Source: Ziziphus jujuba (Eukaryota > Streptophyta > Magnoliopsida > Rosales > Rhamnaceae). Taken from it: DNA of 64,000 nt. The stretch covers positions 8,432,001-8,496,000 of the forward strand of contig NC_083386.1 of assembly GCF_031755915.1 (NCBI RefSeq), in the 5' to 3' direction. The translations under genes were made by a program, and so were the position numbers. Below, piece after piece: positions 24,058 to 34,993 of the stretch; the stretch's first letter is position 1; the number at the start of each line of letters is the position of its first letter. Under the pieces are notes generated by a model. That model had not been told where the DNA came from. It made no database searches and saw nothing but the letters and a program-made list of their open reading frames with translations.

Positions 24058-24245
24058 GGTATCGTTGAGTTCAAAAAGGAGATCTTAAAGGAAGCACGTG
24101 ATTCAAAGTATGCGATACACCCCAAGGGTACCAAGACGTATGGAATGCTCACTGGATGACATGGTGGTTTGGCATGATAAAGGAAGTTGCAAGATCCGAA
24201 TAAAGGTACTTAAGTCACCGACAAGTAAAGTAGGGAGATGTAAAT
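24058..24245 (+). pseudogene. Degenerate integrase zinc-binding segment
   Basis: The translation contains EFKKEILKEARDSKYAIHPK, GTKTYGML and, in another frame, WWFGMIKEVA. These parallel LKKEILEEAH, GSTKMYRTL and WWIGMKREVA of the real integrase downstream, but are broken by stops and frameshifts. The stretch 24246-25080 that follows has no coding signal. Confidence 0.55.
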
Positions 24246-25092
24246 ATGGATTTCGCGTTGAGAGAATCAAGCAAGATCCGGATAGCGACTAAAGTTCTAC
24301 TTGGTGGTTGATGAGGTTAATGAGATGAGGATGATTCCTTAGGCATGGTTGGATGTTTAAGCATGGTTATTTTTCATTCTAGAAGCTAAGATCTTGATAT
24401 CTTATTTCCTTGGAGATTTAAGGTTCGTATTGGTGGTGCTTTATCAATTCAAGGTGGTTGATATTGTTGGTGATAATTTACAATGATAAGGAGTATGATT
24501 TTTGGGACGTAGTTAGAATTTAAGAAGTGTGGAATACTTTATTGGGTTAAGGATCTAGTGATTTGTTCATAGTATTGGTGGTGATGCTAGAATTAAGATT
24601 TAAATTTCTTATTGCTTGAGGTGTGGATTCATGGAATCTATTTGAAATGGGGGAAACTTAGGGTTTTCAAGAATGGTATTTGGATGTTGAGAATTTTATT
24701 CATGACCTTGATGAATTTAGTTAAAAGAAAGATTGATGTTTGTCGAGGTTAAGACTATTGGTTAATCAATGAGGAGCAGGGGCTTTATAATTGTAAGTAC
24801 TAGGAGGGTAATCGAAGACAAGTGAATTAATCTCAACCTTAACTTGGTGATACCAGTAATTGAGGAAATTAGACTTAAGTTCTAATCTAACCTTTTAAAG
24901 TGCTGATCGAGTCACGAGAGTTGGTTGTTGGTTTAAGGATGCATGCTTTAGAAGCACCTTATGGTTAGCGTTCGACTATGACCAAGACTCTTAGATCGTG
25001 TTCTCGTGGACCAATTTGACTATCCTTAATTAGTGGGCATGAGAAGGAAAGTTGCACAAGAGGGAAGTTAAAGTCACTATTAGGCGAATGTA

Positions 25093-25776
25093 GTGGCAGA
25101 TGCTTTGAGTAGGAAGGCTACTGGATCCCTTGCTCACATCCAAGTCATCCAACTACCTCTCATGGTGGAGTTGAAGAAGATGGGGGTGTTAATGCATATG
25201 CATCCTTCAGGAGTTCTCATGGCTAGCTTCCAGGTACGACCGGTGTTGGTGGATCGTATAGTAGAGACCCAAATGGAAGATCCTAAGTTGAGGACAATTA
25301 AGGGCAAGGTACAAGAAGGTCTTGATCCGGAATTTTCCATAAGGAGGGATGGAGCCCTCGTGTATAAAGGACGACTTTGCGTTCCGTATATCCCAGGACT
25401 CAAGAAGGAGATTTTAGAGGAGGCGCACAGCTCGATGTATGCGATGCATCCTGGGAGTACCAAGATGTATCGGACGCTTGTTAAGTATTATTGGTGGATT
25501 GGTATGAAGAGAGAAGTGGCAGACTTCGTATCAAAGTGTTTGATTTGTCAACAAGTGAAAGCAGAAAGACAGAAGCCTTCGGGACTACTCCAACCTTTAC
25601 CGATTCCTGTGTGGAAGTGGGAAGAACTCAACATGGACTTCGTATTCAAGCTTCCTTCCACACCTAGAAGGTACGACGGCATTTGGGTAATCATTGATCG
25701 TCTCACCAAGTCGGCACACTTCCTACCGGTGCGAGAACGTTTTTCACCCGAGAAGTTAGCCCAGTTGTTCGTGCAA
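25093..25776 (+). pseudogene. RNase H tail and first half of integrase
   Basis: The segment opens with ADALSRK, the signature near the end of gypsy RNase H. The integrase zinc-binding domain follows (AH-5-MH, then CLIC about 30 residues on), and the start of the catalytic core with NMDFV. It stops at LAQLFVQ (25776), where the intact version at 2480-3988 continues RIVSLHG. Beyond that the sequence jumps to gag in another frame. The second catalytic Asp and the Glu are therefore missing. Confidence 0.85.
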
Positions 25777-25781
25777 GGCAT

Positions 25782-26780
25782 ACGTGGGATCAGTTCAAGA
25801 TGGCCTTCTCTACTGAGTTTTGTCCTCCTGCCTACCGTGAAGCAAGAAGGAGAGAGTTCGAAGAACTACGACAGGGGAACATGACAGTGACAGAGTACGA
25901 GAGGAGATTCCGAGAACTATCAGAATTCTACATGCACCTAATTCCCGACGATCACACGAAGAAGGTGAGGTTCATAGACGGATTGAAAGAGAGCATCAGC
26001 TACACCCTTTCTGGATCAGTACATCCCACCTATTAGTCCGCCAGGGATGCAGCGCTTGAGCTAGAGAGACAGGAGGAGATACACAGACCCGCGAGGCGCA
26101 GATCATTCGAAGGTTCGTATAGCGGAGTACCTCGACAGGGGGCAGCTAAGAAGAGCCATAGCTCAGGCTCAGACAGTGATGGGTTAAGCCCACGAGGCAG
26201 ATTCCAGAGGAGAGATAGTTATCGCATGCCCCAGCCAGCTCGCCATTCGATCAGTGTGGATGCAAGCTCGTATCAGCAGTCACGCATTGGTTCTCCGCGG
26301 ATTTGTCCACTTTGTAGGGGGAATCATTCTGGGCAGTGTCAAATGGATGGTTTATGCTTTCGGTGTGGGCAGCCAGGCCACATAAGGAGGGATTGCCCTT
26401 ATGGTAGCGGCAGTGTGCTAGAAGCAGGTCGACGGACACAGCATACGGGGATATTTCCAGGACAGAATTCCCAGGGGAGTCAGCCAGTAGGAGTTTCTTC
26501 GGGATCAGTCCAGCCGTCTGCAGGATCGAGTCGAGGTAGAGGAAAGAGACCCCAGCAGACAAGTCAAGGCCGGGTGTTTGCTATGACGCAGCAGGGAGCC
26601 AGGACTACGCCCGACGATTTCACAGATCAAGTGATGGAAGCAGACCTGATCCTGTTGGATCTATCCGGACTTGAAGTAGTGTTGGGCATGGATTGGTTGG
26701 CAAGGAACTACTTAGTCGAGGAAGCGACATGGGAGCCCGAAGCGCAGGTGCGTGATCAGAACCCTTGTTTGTTCCAGTGA
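25782..26780 (+). pseudogene. Gag, zinc knuckle, protease remnant and chromodomain-like tail
   Basis: One reading frame broken by a single TAG at 26034. It carries a gag segment (WDQFKMAFSTEF, then FEELRQGNMTVTEYERRF), a CCHC zinc knuckle CFRCGQPGHIRRDC (about 26354-26395) and the protease end LGMDWL (26682-26699). The protease active-site DTG/DSG region is missing between DDFTDQ and ADLILLDL. After ARN at about 26708 the frame joins directly to LVEEATWEPE, the integrase/chromodomain tail, ending before the polypurine tract. Gag normally precedes pol, so this block has been moved downstream of integrase. Confidence 0.85.
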
Positions 26781-26811
26781 CGTGCGGAAATTTCGAGGAC
26801 GAAATTTTTGT

Positions 26812-26823
26812 AAGGGGGGAAGG
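26812..26823 (+). other. Polypurine tract
   Basis: AAGGGGGGAAGG lies one base before the 3' LTR and would prime plus-strand synthesis. The reverse complement of the same tract occurs at about 2438-2449 in the minus-strand element. Confidence 0.9.
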
Positions 26824-26824
26824 C

Positions 26825-29798
26825 TGTAACACCCCGTCCCAAATCGCACCGGAATCCGTGCACGTTGACCGAGGTTGACTGTTGACCGTTGACCAAAGGG
26901 GTCAAAAGTTGACTTTTTGACTCGGTGGGAATTTCGAGATGACTAGGGCACCGTGGCGAAGTGCACGATGCCACGAGTTCGTAGACTGGTAGCACGTCGA
27001 AAACGGAGCTACGGTTTGAAAGTTATGGACGAAACAAGTTGCGGTCCAAACTGTCCAAGGGGTGCCGGAGTTGACTTTTTTTTTATGGGGAATTGAGCTT
27101 TGACTCATGCATGGTTGTGAAGTGCTCGTCGATACGAGTTCACAGACTAGCGGCACGCTCAAAACGGACATCCGGTTAAAAAGTTATGGACGTTTGAAGT
27201 TTACCGGATACCGTATTATTTTAATGTTTTTGGGTCGTGAACAGTGAAATGCCACGTGTCAGCTTCTGAGTGGTCCACGTGGCATGAACAGTGTCATGCA
27301 GGGTTTTAATTTTGAAAAACTCTCGGGGAAGAGAGAGAAGAGAGAGAAAGAGAGAGAGGAGAGAGAAAGAGAGAGAGAGGACCCGCCGGCCGCCGGCCAT
27401 TTTCACGTTTTTCCGGCCTAGTTACTGTACACGCGCCGGCCAGCCAGATTGCCCACCTCATTTCCGGCAAAACCTCCAAATTTCACGGCGAACGGCCGCC
27501 GGACGCGCCCGGATCGGACGTCCGAAGTTTGGCGGCGATTTTTCTCCCTCCACCGCCGGCCACCGCGAATCGGCACTATTCCGGCCGATCTACAGTACAC
27601 GCGCCATACACCCAGCATCCTCTCCTCAAGTCCGGCCTACCCACCAAAAATCACGGCCATCGGACCACCGACGCGCCGGGATCGGAGCGTTTTCCGGCGA
27701 GGGGTCGAAAATCTTCAAACGGTGATTTCTCCGCCGTCCGACCTCCGTTTTGCTCACCGTCGGTCCCGTTGGATTGCTCTCCTCACGATCTACAAATCTG
27801 CAAAATTTCACAGCAAACGGCCACCGTCGGAAATTACTGTTCCGGCGACGGTTGCCGGTGACGTGGCGGCCCGCCGGAAAGTACTGTTCCGGCGAGTACC
27901 CCGAAAATTCCGGCCAGCTCCAGTCCGCAGTGTTCGACCTCCTGAATCCAAATCCGACTTCCGTTTCCACCAATTCGCGACGGTTTGGGAGAATTGCGGA
28001 GCCGAAACCCGAAAAGCTTCCCGATAAAATTCCGACCCCGTCGGGTACGATCATCGGAAATTAAGACCGGATCTGTGATTAGCATCACTCGAGCTTCGAT
28101 TCGGTATATCATTCGTAAATTTTAGTTATCGTTGTGTTTTGACCCCCCGGGTACCGGGTATTATTTACCCGAATAAAATATTAATTTATTTGACTGTCTG
28201 TGAATTTTGTTCTAGGAGCACCGGTGAGTCGTAGAATTGATCCCGTAGTGGATCATGAGTTAATTGCGTGCTCCAGGTGAGTGACCCACCTTCAAATTAA
28301 TTTTGGGGAATTTAATTGATGAATATATTATGTGTGAATTAAATATTTGGAATTTAATTTCTATGTGCCAAATATTTATTGGATTTATTGTAGAATTATT
28401 TATGAATTTATTGGATTTAAGAAAATGCGAATTCTACAAATTTATGCCGTGTGGAATTATTTTATGGTTTTGAGGATTTTGAAATTGGTGTGGTTTTAAT
28501 GGTAAATTGGGCACGATTTGATTTTCAAATATTTCAAGGAAAATATTTGGTTATGTTGGTGATTTCAATTTTTATGAAATATGCCCATAAAATATTATGG
28601 GATTTGATTATGATATTTCGAGAAATTATTTATGCTTGGAAAAAATGTGGATATTTGAATTGATGGATTTGGGAGTTGGTGGATTTGAAAATCATGGAAT
28701 TTATGGTATGGATTATAAGGAAATTGTGGAGAATTTCCCGGTTCAAGCGGATGGATTATGCCCGCTATGTTTATGAAAAATGTGAAATTTGTTTTATAAT
28801 TTAAATTGTGGATTTTATGATTTTTAGATGCACCGTGCACGTACTGGTGTTCTGATTATGTGATATGGTATATGTGATATGGATATTGTGCACACGGATA
28901 TGATTAGCGCGCAGGTGGGTGTGAGTAGCGCGCAGGTGATATTATGAGGGTGTCCTGTGGATGCCATCGGAGAGGGTGGCCACCCCCCTTTGGCCGGGAC
29001 ACCAGGTTAGCAGCGGCGCAGTGGGACGCCACGCGACCGTATGCCGGTTTCTTTCTATAACCTCCTGTCTGGCGGTACCTTGGGACGCTGGGTACTGTTG
29101 GCGCCACTGGTATATAGTGGGTGCATCAAATGATTTTCAGAACTGTGTTTTAAAAATAAAATGTTTGGAAACTGAATTGGAATTAAAAATATAATTGTTA
29201 CCGCTTCTGGTATTTAATTGATGTCTTGGTTTTCGGGGCATATGGATAAAGGGTTTTTGTGAAATTGTTTTAAAAGGGGAACCTTTCCAACTGAGAGAAT
29301 TGTAAGGGTTTTGAGAGAAAATATTATTATTTCCAAATAATTATTATTTATACTTATTACTGTGATAATATATGGTATAGTAGTAGGGTCGCTCACTGAG
29401 ATGATTAGCATCTCACACTCTTAAATTCCGTTCCTCTAGGTACCAGGTTGTCGGTGTTCACTCGGAGCGGACTTGATCTTCCTCGCTGTTTTAGTTCGGC
29501 AGTACCCTGTTATTCTTTTATTGCAGTTGTAATATTTCTTTCACTCTTGTTGTATTTATTTTGCACTGGATTACTGTATTTATTTTTTTTAAGTACTGCA
29601 ATTTGTGGAACCAATTTGTAGTTTGTGGGAGGAATAAGGGGATATTTTTGAAGTGTGTTTTCAGTGCAGGTAAATTTGTGGTAAGTAAATCCCTTAGGGG
29701 AGGTGCTGCCGGATTTTCCGTTGGAAGGTTCGGTGGTATTTCCCTGGGATCAGGGCTGTCTAGGGTTCCGGGGAAGGAATTCTGGACGGGTCCTGACA
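26825..29798 (+). repeat. 3' LTR of the complete element
   Basis: This LTR is offset exactly 6557 bases from the 5' LTR and appears identical to it except for C at 28844. It would place an outward-reading W-box and G-box promoter upstream of the remaining JIP23-like sequence at 29804. Confidence 0.93.
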
Positions 29799-30792
29799 AA
29801 AGCTCTCCAGTATTTGGAGAAACTGAAGGAACAATCTGAGGTTGGACTGGGAACACTTTGCCTACTCTACAATGCCACTGGGGATGCCATAAGCTATGTT
29901 ACCCACAAGAATTGGACTGGACGTATTGGAGCTTCTCCATATCCAATGCAGATTGCAAATGGACAATGGGCTGCCTTTATGCATGTTGCTAAGCCTGTTC
30001 ACTCTATTGGGGCTGTTGTGTACCGTGGCAAGGACCCTCAAGGGGTTGATTGTGATTGGATGGTGTCATGGGACAACTGTAATGATAAAAATAAGTGGAA
30101 CACGCAAGTAAGTATTTTACATATACGGTACCGATCTTTCAGCCAAAAAATAATAATAATAAATATAGCATCGTTCAACACTTTCTAAGGCCAAATTGAT
30201 TTGTAATTAATTTCATAATAATTAAACCCGGTAATGTGTTTGGTACATTACGATGGGACAAGATTAAAATAGTCTAAAGATGTATGGTCGTGGTCATAAT
30301 ATTTGATGGGATAACAAAACCTGAATATCTAATTCGTTTTCAAAAATTCAAAGGAAAGTAAAATAAAATTGATTCAGGTGTTGAATTATTCATATTTACA
30401 ATTAAGAGTTTATAACTTGAAGTATTAAAATAAGAAAGAAATTACTGTGGATGAAAAAAATACAAAAAAATCCTATATTTTTTTTAAAAACCCATAAGGA
30501 CAAGTAGAAGCTTGGGTTAAAAAAAAAAAAGTGTTTTTTTCATTTATTTATTACATTATTATTTTTAAAATTTTGATAAACAAAAATTATACAGATATAT
30601 TCAGAGGTCCGTGAAAAAAACCACTTCTCAAATTGCGATTGGACAGTAGTATATGATAAACTGCAGGTTAGCGGCGTTTATCACGATGGCGTTGAAGACA
30701 AAGACAACTGGAACGGATGCTCCTTATCTGCATGCATTGGTGAACACAGATTCCCCATACTTGTGGCAGTATTTACCGTACAAGATGTTTGA

Positions 30793-32490
30793 TTTACTAT
30801 TGCAGTTAGACAGCAACAACTAAAATACTAATATATCATATGACAATATTTATAATAATATTTTATCATATTAGTGCTGCGTTTGATATTAAATTATTTT
30901 ATATTGGTTTGTATTGTAAAAGTGTTTGCACTGCTACTTTGTGAATCCAAAAATAAATAAATAAATTGTTATAATGTATTTGGTGTTAAATTATATTACT
31001 AGATATTTTATCTTAAAAACTACAGCAACAAAGTTTTGGTAACTTAAAAGAGAAATTAAGAAACATGTTCCGTATATTTATATTGAAGTAATTATAAAGA
31101 AAAAATAAAATCTCATCTAAACTGTTTAGAGTATTTTTAATAGTAAATATGAATTGTTGTTTACATGGTATTTAAATTGACATTGTTTAAATTTTAAATA
31201 ATATAAATATACATTTAATTTTAAGATTATTCTTTAATAGTAACGTAGAGAAATTATTCAGTGCTCAACATGTACCAATCCAGCTGACATGTGATTTGAT
31301 ACACATAAAAAATAAAGGGCCTTGGTATCATTAATCACGCATCATCTTACGGTGCCAAATTATCAACTAACACCATTATCATTTTTTCTTTTTATTCGGC
31401 TTTTATTATTGATTCTCTTTTGGAAAGGGATTTTTTTCCTCATATACTTGCCCAGATCTCTCCATCTCCATTAAACTCACACTTTGCTCACTACCTCCAA
31501 CCTTTAATGCAAAATAATTATTGAACAACAGTGAAAAAATTTCCAAACCCAAACAAGACAATGATCCAAATTATGGAACAACAAAAGACAAAACTAGAAT
31601 TTCTAAACAAATGAACTCGTTAACAGTAAAACTTCTGAAATTAATTCTTTTTTTTATTTTTTCCACTAAATATTCATAAATTCAAAGAATTGAAGTACAA
31701 ACCCATACTATATATTTTAGCAAGAAATCAAATTAATTTTTAGAAGAAACCAAATTAATTTTTAGAAGAAAGGGGAGAGAGAAGAAAGAAAGAGATGGCA
31801 ATCAAGAGAAGAAAGAAAGAGATGGAATTCCAAAATCCAAGATAATTTTATTTTATGAGACCTATTCATAAGAGATAATATAATGCCTTCAAGGTTCGAG
31901 AAGAGTGGATGATGCAAGCAAGAGAAAATGGTTGAGGAAGTTAAAGCTAAAACCACAACACTCATTTCAACTTAGAAAGTTAGATTATTTGTTCTTCTAT
32001 GGGATCTTAATGAAATAGCCACTAAGAAGAAGAAACCATAGAAAATGAATAAAGGTTTTTACCGAAAACCAAATAAGGAAGCGAAAACCAAATAAGGAAG
32101 GATATAACTTAAAAATAATAATAACATTAAAAAAATTGACACTGAATGGGAGGGAAAAACAGTGTTAGTTGCTGATTTGGTTAAAAAATCTGACGTGTTA
32201 TTATATTATACATGTACTTGTGTAATTTGCTCTATGTATGACATAAGATAATAGACCATGTGTATTTAATAATTTTTCTAATAAGGTGCATAAAAACTAT
32301 ATATGATTATTAATTAATTAAGCATTTTAATATTTTTTTTTTTTTTGAAAGAATTGACTTTTAAAAAAAAGATATACTTTAGGAAATTTCAAAATATTTG
32401 ACGGATCTTTAAGAAATAGAGAATCATTTTAACAATGTTTATTTTTTTCTTATCATATCAACTTGACGAGCTATTCAAACAAAACCATGA
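30793..32490. other. Gene-free DNA downstream of JIP23-like copy A
   Basis: AT-rich DNA paralogous to 53657-55200. Unit-1-specific short duplications occur at about 31780-31822 (AGAAAGAAAGAGATGG) and 32055-32100 (GAAAACCAAATAAGGAAG). No coding signal. Confidence 0.65.
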
Positions 32491-32496
32491 CAGAAC

Positions 32497-32814
32497 TGTT
32501 TGGTAGTCGAGAAAATGCAAGAAAATGGCTAGAAAATACAGAGAAAACAGAGAGAGGAAGAAGGAAGGAAAATAAGAAAGAAAATAATTTTCTGTATTAA
32601 ATGTTTCTGCTTACCACAGAAGCTAGTACAGGACATATATTTATAGCACTCAACCACCACACGTCTATTTTGTAAGATTACAGTTATAGCAAAACTGTTC
32701 ACGTGACTAAGCTAACAGCTATAACTAACAAAACTAAGCATGTGACTCTCTAAGCGCTTTTTTTTTTGGTTGACTTTCATAAGCTGACATGGAGGGTCTA
32801 ACAACACTCTAACA
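32497..32814 (-). mobile_element. Probable copia-type solo LTR at a duplication junction
   Basis: Read on the minus strand, the segment starts TGTTAGAGTGTTGTTAG, contains CTATAAATATATGTCC as a plausible TATA box, and ends ACTACCAAACA. These TG...CA ends and about 320 bp length fit a small copia LTR. No target duplication is visible (CAGAAC before, AATGAA after). Its left flank matches the end of unit 3 (near 55195) and its right flank matches the IscA upstream region (58247), so it sits exactly where unit 1 ends and unit 2 begins. Confidence 0.5.
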
Positions 32815-33047
32815 AATGAAGTTCATTTTCCTCGCAATTGAATTATATTGTTGTTATTTTTTTAGTTTTCCTGAGCTTTGGATTGATTCTTTTTCCGCAG
32901 TATATATATATATATTTTTTAATTTATATGAAATCAGCATTGCCCCTCTAAGTTGATTACAGTTTTACCTCCATTATTGGACTGGGAATTTCAAATCTGG
33001 AAGTTAAAAAATAATAATAAAATAAAAAGCAAACGAAGAGAGCGAAA

Positions 33048-33237
33048 ATGGCAGCTCCTTCTTCATCTTTATTGTTGTCGAAGGTGAGACCCAGCATCAA
33101 ACGCCAAGCCCTGAGCATAACGGACGCCGCCGGCGTTAGAATACGCCACCTTCTTCAACAGCGCCAACGTGCTTTTCTTTGGCTCGGCGTCAAGGCTCGC
33201 GGCTGCAATAGCTTATCCTACATTCTCAATTATGCTG
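33048..33237 (+). pseudogene. Orphan IscA-like exon 1 (open frame, no exons 2-3)
   Basis: It has exactly the 190-bp length of exon 1 of the intact gene, with the same donor (TATGCTG/GTATAG), and is fully open. It keeps [17 protein letters not shown] and the cluster-binding cysteine in RGCN. It lacks the one-base deletion of the other two pseudogenes, so it derives from a different duplication. Substitutions include P42A, R45W and G55S. No exon 2 or 3 follows, so the two C-terminal CGC cysteines are absent and no functional IscA can be made. Confidence 0.88.
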
Positions 33238-33970
33238 GTATAGCTATTAGTGTTTAATTATCAAGTTCTTAACTTTTCTCTTTTGCAAAAGAATAAGGTT
33301 TCCATTTAGTCTGGGTTTTAAATCTCGTTTAGAAATTTAACATTGTAAACATACTGAAAGAAAAAAGAAAAAAAAATTGGGGAGAGTCCAAATTACATTT
33401 GATGAGTGTGTAGGTGCTGTTTTTCATCGTTAACTTTTGTGTTAAATTATTGACGAAAAAGCAGTGAAACTAAATAGCTTATCCTACTTTCTACAATGTG
33501 AGACTTTCACCTCAATGGTGTCTATTTTGGTTCTTCCACATTACCTTAACATAGCTAGTTTCAACATTTATCTTTTAATTTTCTTATATGTTTCCTTTGG
33601 CTTATATTTTTACTTTATTTAAGGCATGTCCAATAGGAATATGAATTGTTAAAATTATCTATGCTATCTAAGCAATATAAACACTGTTTAAAAACAATAC
33701 TTTTCAATGCTAATATATAAAATGAAAGTGAAGCTGATTTTAGATATTGTAAGTTTAAAAGCAAAATTTTTTTATAAAAAAATATTTTTTAAAAAGAAAC
33801 AAAAAAATTATAAAATATGTAGTTGATTAATATCTACTATTAATAGATTTTTTGTATAGGACCATTAATGACTGTTAAATTTTATAACAAATAAACAGTA
33901 AATCCTAATTAATTATCATATACATTATTAATTTCATCAATTTTTATGGGAATTTTGAAATATTTCAGAT

Positions 33971-34993
33971 ATGGGAGACGGTTTGTTTGGTAACCCCATC
34001 ACAAATACCACTTTAGAAGGACTGCCTGATTATGAAAATAAAAAGAATATAGAGCGCAAAGACAGAGCTCGTGTGGCTCTCAACATGAAGAATGCAACGG
34101 AAAAGAGTATGAGAGCTGTCCAGTATCTGCAGAACATGAAGGAACAATGTGATGGTGAACTTGGGGGAACACTTTGCCTACTCTAGAATGCCACTGGGGA
34201 TCCTATAAGGTATGTCACCCACAATGACTGGGGTAATGGACATCCCGGACCAACTCCATATCCAATGGAGATTGCCAACGGACAATGGGCTGCCTTCTGC
34301 ATGTTCCATTATCGACGAATAAACCTTACGCTACTGGGGCCATTGTGTATAGTGGAAAGGATCCAAGAGGGGTTGATTGTGATTGGATGGTGGCATGGGA
34401 CAACCCTACTGATAAAATAAATAATACACCCAAGGTAAGTATATTCATAGTACCCTTCAAACTTTCAAACCAAATTCATAAATGTAATTAGTAGGTACAC
34501 AAGGATGAGATGGATAGGACAAGATTAAGATAGTGTAAAATCTACATATATGTTTTTCATGATATTTGATTGGGATAAACAAAATCTTGGATAGATATCT
34601 AAATAGTTTCTAAAAGAATCCCATAATTTGTACCCAAAAAAAAATAATAAAATAAAATAAAATAAAGAGATCCCAGTAAAAGCTTGGTTTAAAATTTTTC
34701 CACTCAGGACGAGGTTATAAAATGTGCTTTTGTTTGTTTGTTTACTTTTTGTTTTAATCATTTTTAAATTTTGATAAACAAAATTTGTATAAGCTTATTC
34801 GAAGATTCGTGAAAAAAACCACTTCTTGAATCCCAATTTTTGGCCGATAGTATAATAAAAAATGCAGTGTAGCAGCATTTGTCATATTGGCGTTAAAGAC
34901 GCAGACAACTGCTACGGATGCTCCTTATCTGTATCCATTGGAAGTAACAGATTCCCCATACTTGTTGCAGTATTCACCTTGCAAGATGTTTGA
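33971..34993 (+). pseudogene. JIP23-like pseudogene, copy B
   Basis: The start MGDGLFGNPITNTTLEGLPD and about 70 further codons are open. A TAG at 34184-34186 then stops the frame just after GTLCLL, where copies A and C have TAC. Further indels follow around 34290-34325, before the still recognisable AIVYSGKDPRGVDCDWMVAW. The exon 1 donor is conserved near 34434. The exon 2 remnant (about 34793-34993) contains in-frame stops. No leader exon or TATA box is present upstream. It is non-functional. Confidence 0.88.

Larger units (their letters stand above)
20268..29798 (+). mobile_element. Complete, recent, non-autonomous Ty3/gypsy chromovirus-type element
   Basis: A full LTR-internal-LTR element flanked by AAAGC at 20263-20267 and 29799-29803. 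The LTRs are 20268-23241 and 26825-29798, both 2974 bp, and the only difference I found is T at 22287 against C at 28844. The primer-binding site TGGTATCAGAGC is at 23244-23255 and the polypurine tract at 26812-26823. The interior is only 3.58 kb. It lacks reverse transcriptase, most of RNase H, half of integrase and the protease active site, and its domains are in the order integrase, gag, protease remnant, chromodomain tail. Near-identical LTRs mean recent insertion, so its proteins were probably supplied by a related autonomous element. LTR length, primer and C-terminal tail suggest the Tekay/Del group. Confidence 0.93.
20125..30792 (+). pseudogene. JIP23-like gene, copy A, split by a complete retrotransposon
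   Basis: The first 143 coding bases (20125-20267, MGDAVFGNPITNSTLGLPDF) are followed by a 9.5 kb retroelement. The frame resumes at 29804 after the AAAGC target duplication. Exon 1 ends at ACGCAA/GTAAGT (30107) and exon 2 is 30595-30792, stop TGA. Without the insertion both exons would be open for 214 codons with no other lesion, so the gene was intact until a recent insertion. Family features are VFGNPIT near the start, the CLLYNATG core, the NGQWAAF block, AVVYRGKD and CDWMVSW. The 23 kDa jasmonate-induced proteins are known from barley and many other plants; their biochemical role is unknown. A chimeric transcript ending in the LTR, or loss of function, is likely. Confidence 0.85.
7442..32490 (+). 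repeat. Tandem duplication unit 1 (IscA exon 1 pseudogene + JIP23-like)
   Basis: With transposons removed, this segment (about 9.5 kb) aligns along its length with 35873-55200. Examples are 7442-8118 with 35873-36541, 11204-12370 with 36676-37860, 12780-13947 with 48512-49630, 16961-20267 with about 49636-52660 (with an internal gap near 17200-17610), and 30108-32480 with 52967-55198. The transposons interrupting the two units are at different sites and so postdate the duplication. Unit-specific small tandem duplications and deletions also mark divergence since. Confidence 0.85.

Noticed and set aside
20268..29798. Possibility that the identical LTRs are an assembly duplication
   Set aside because: A matching 5-bp target duplication, a primer site and polypurine tract at the right ends, and an empty site at 52660 all support a real insertion.
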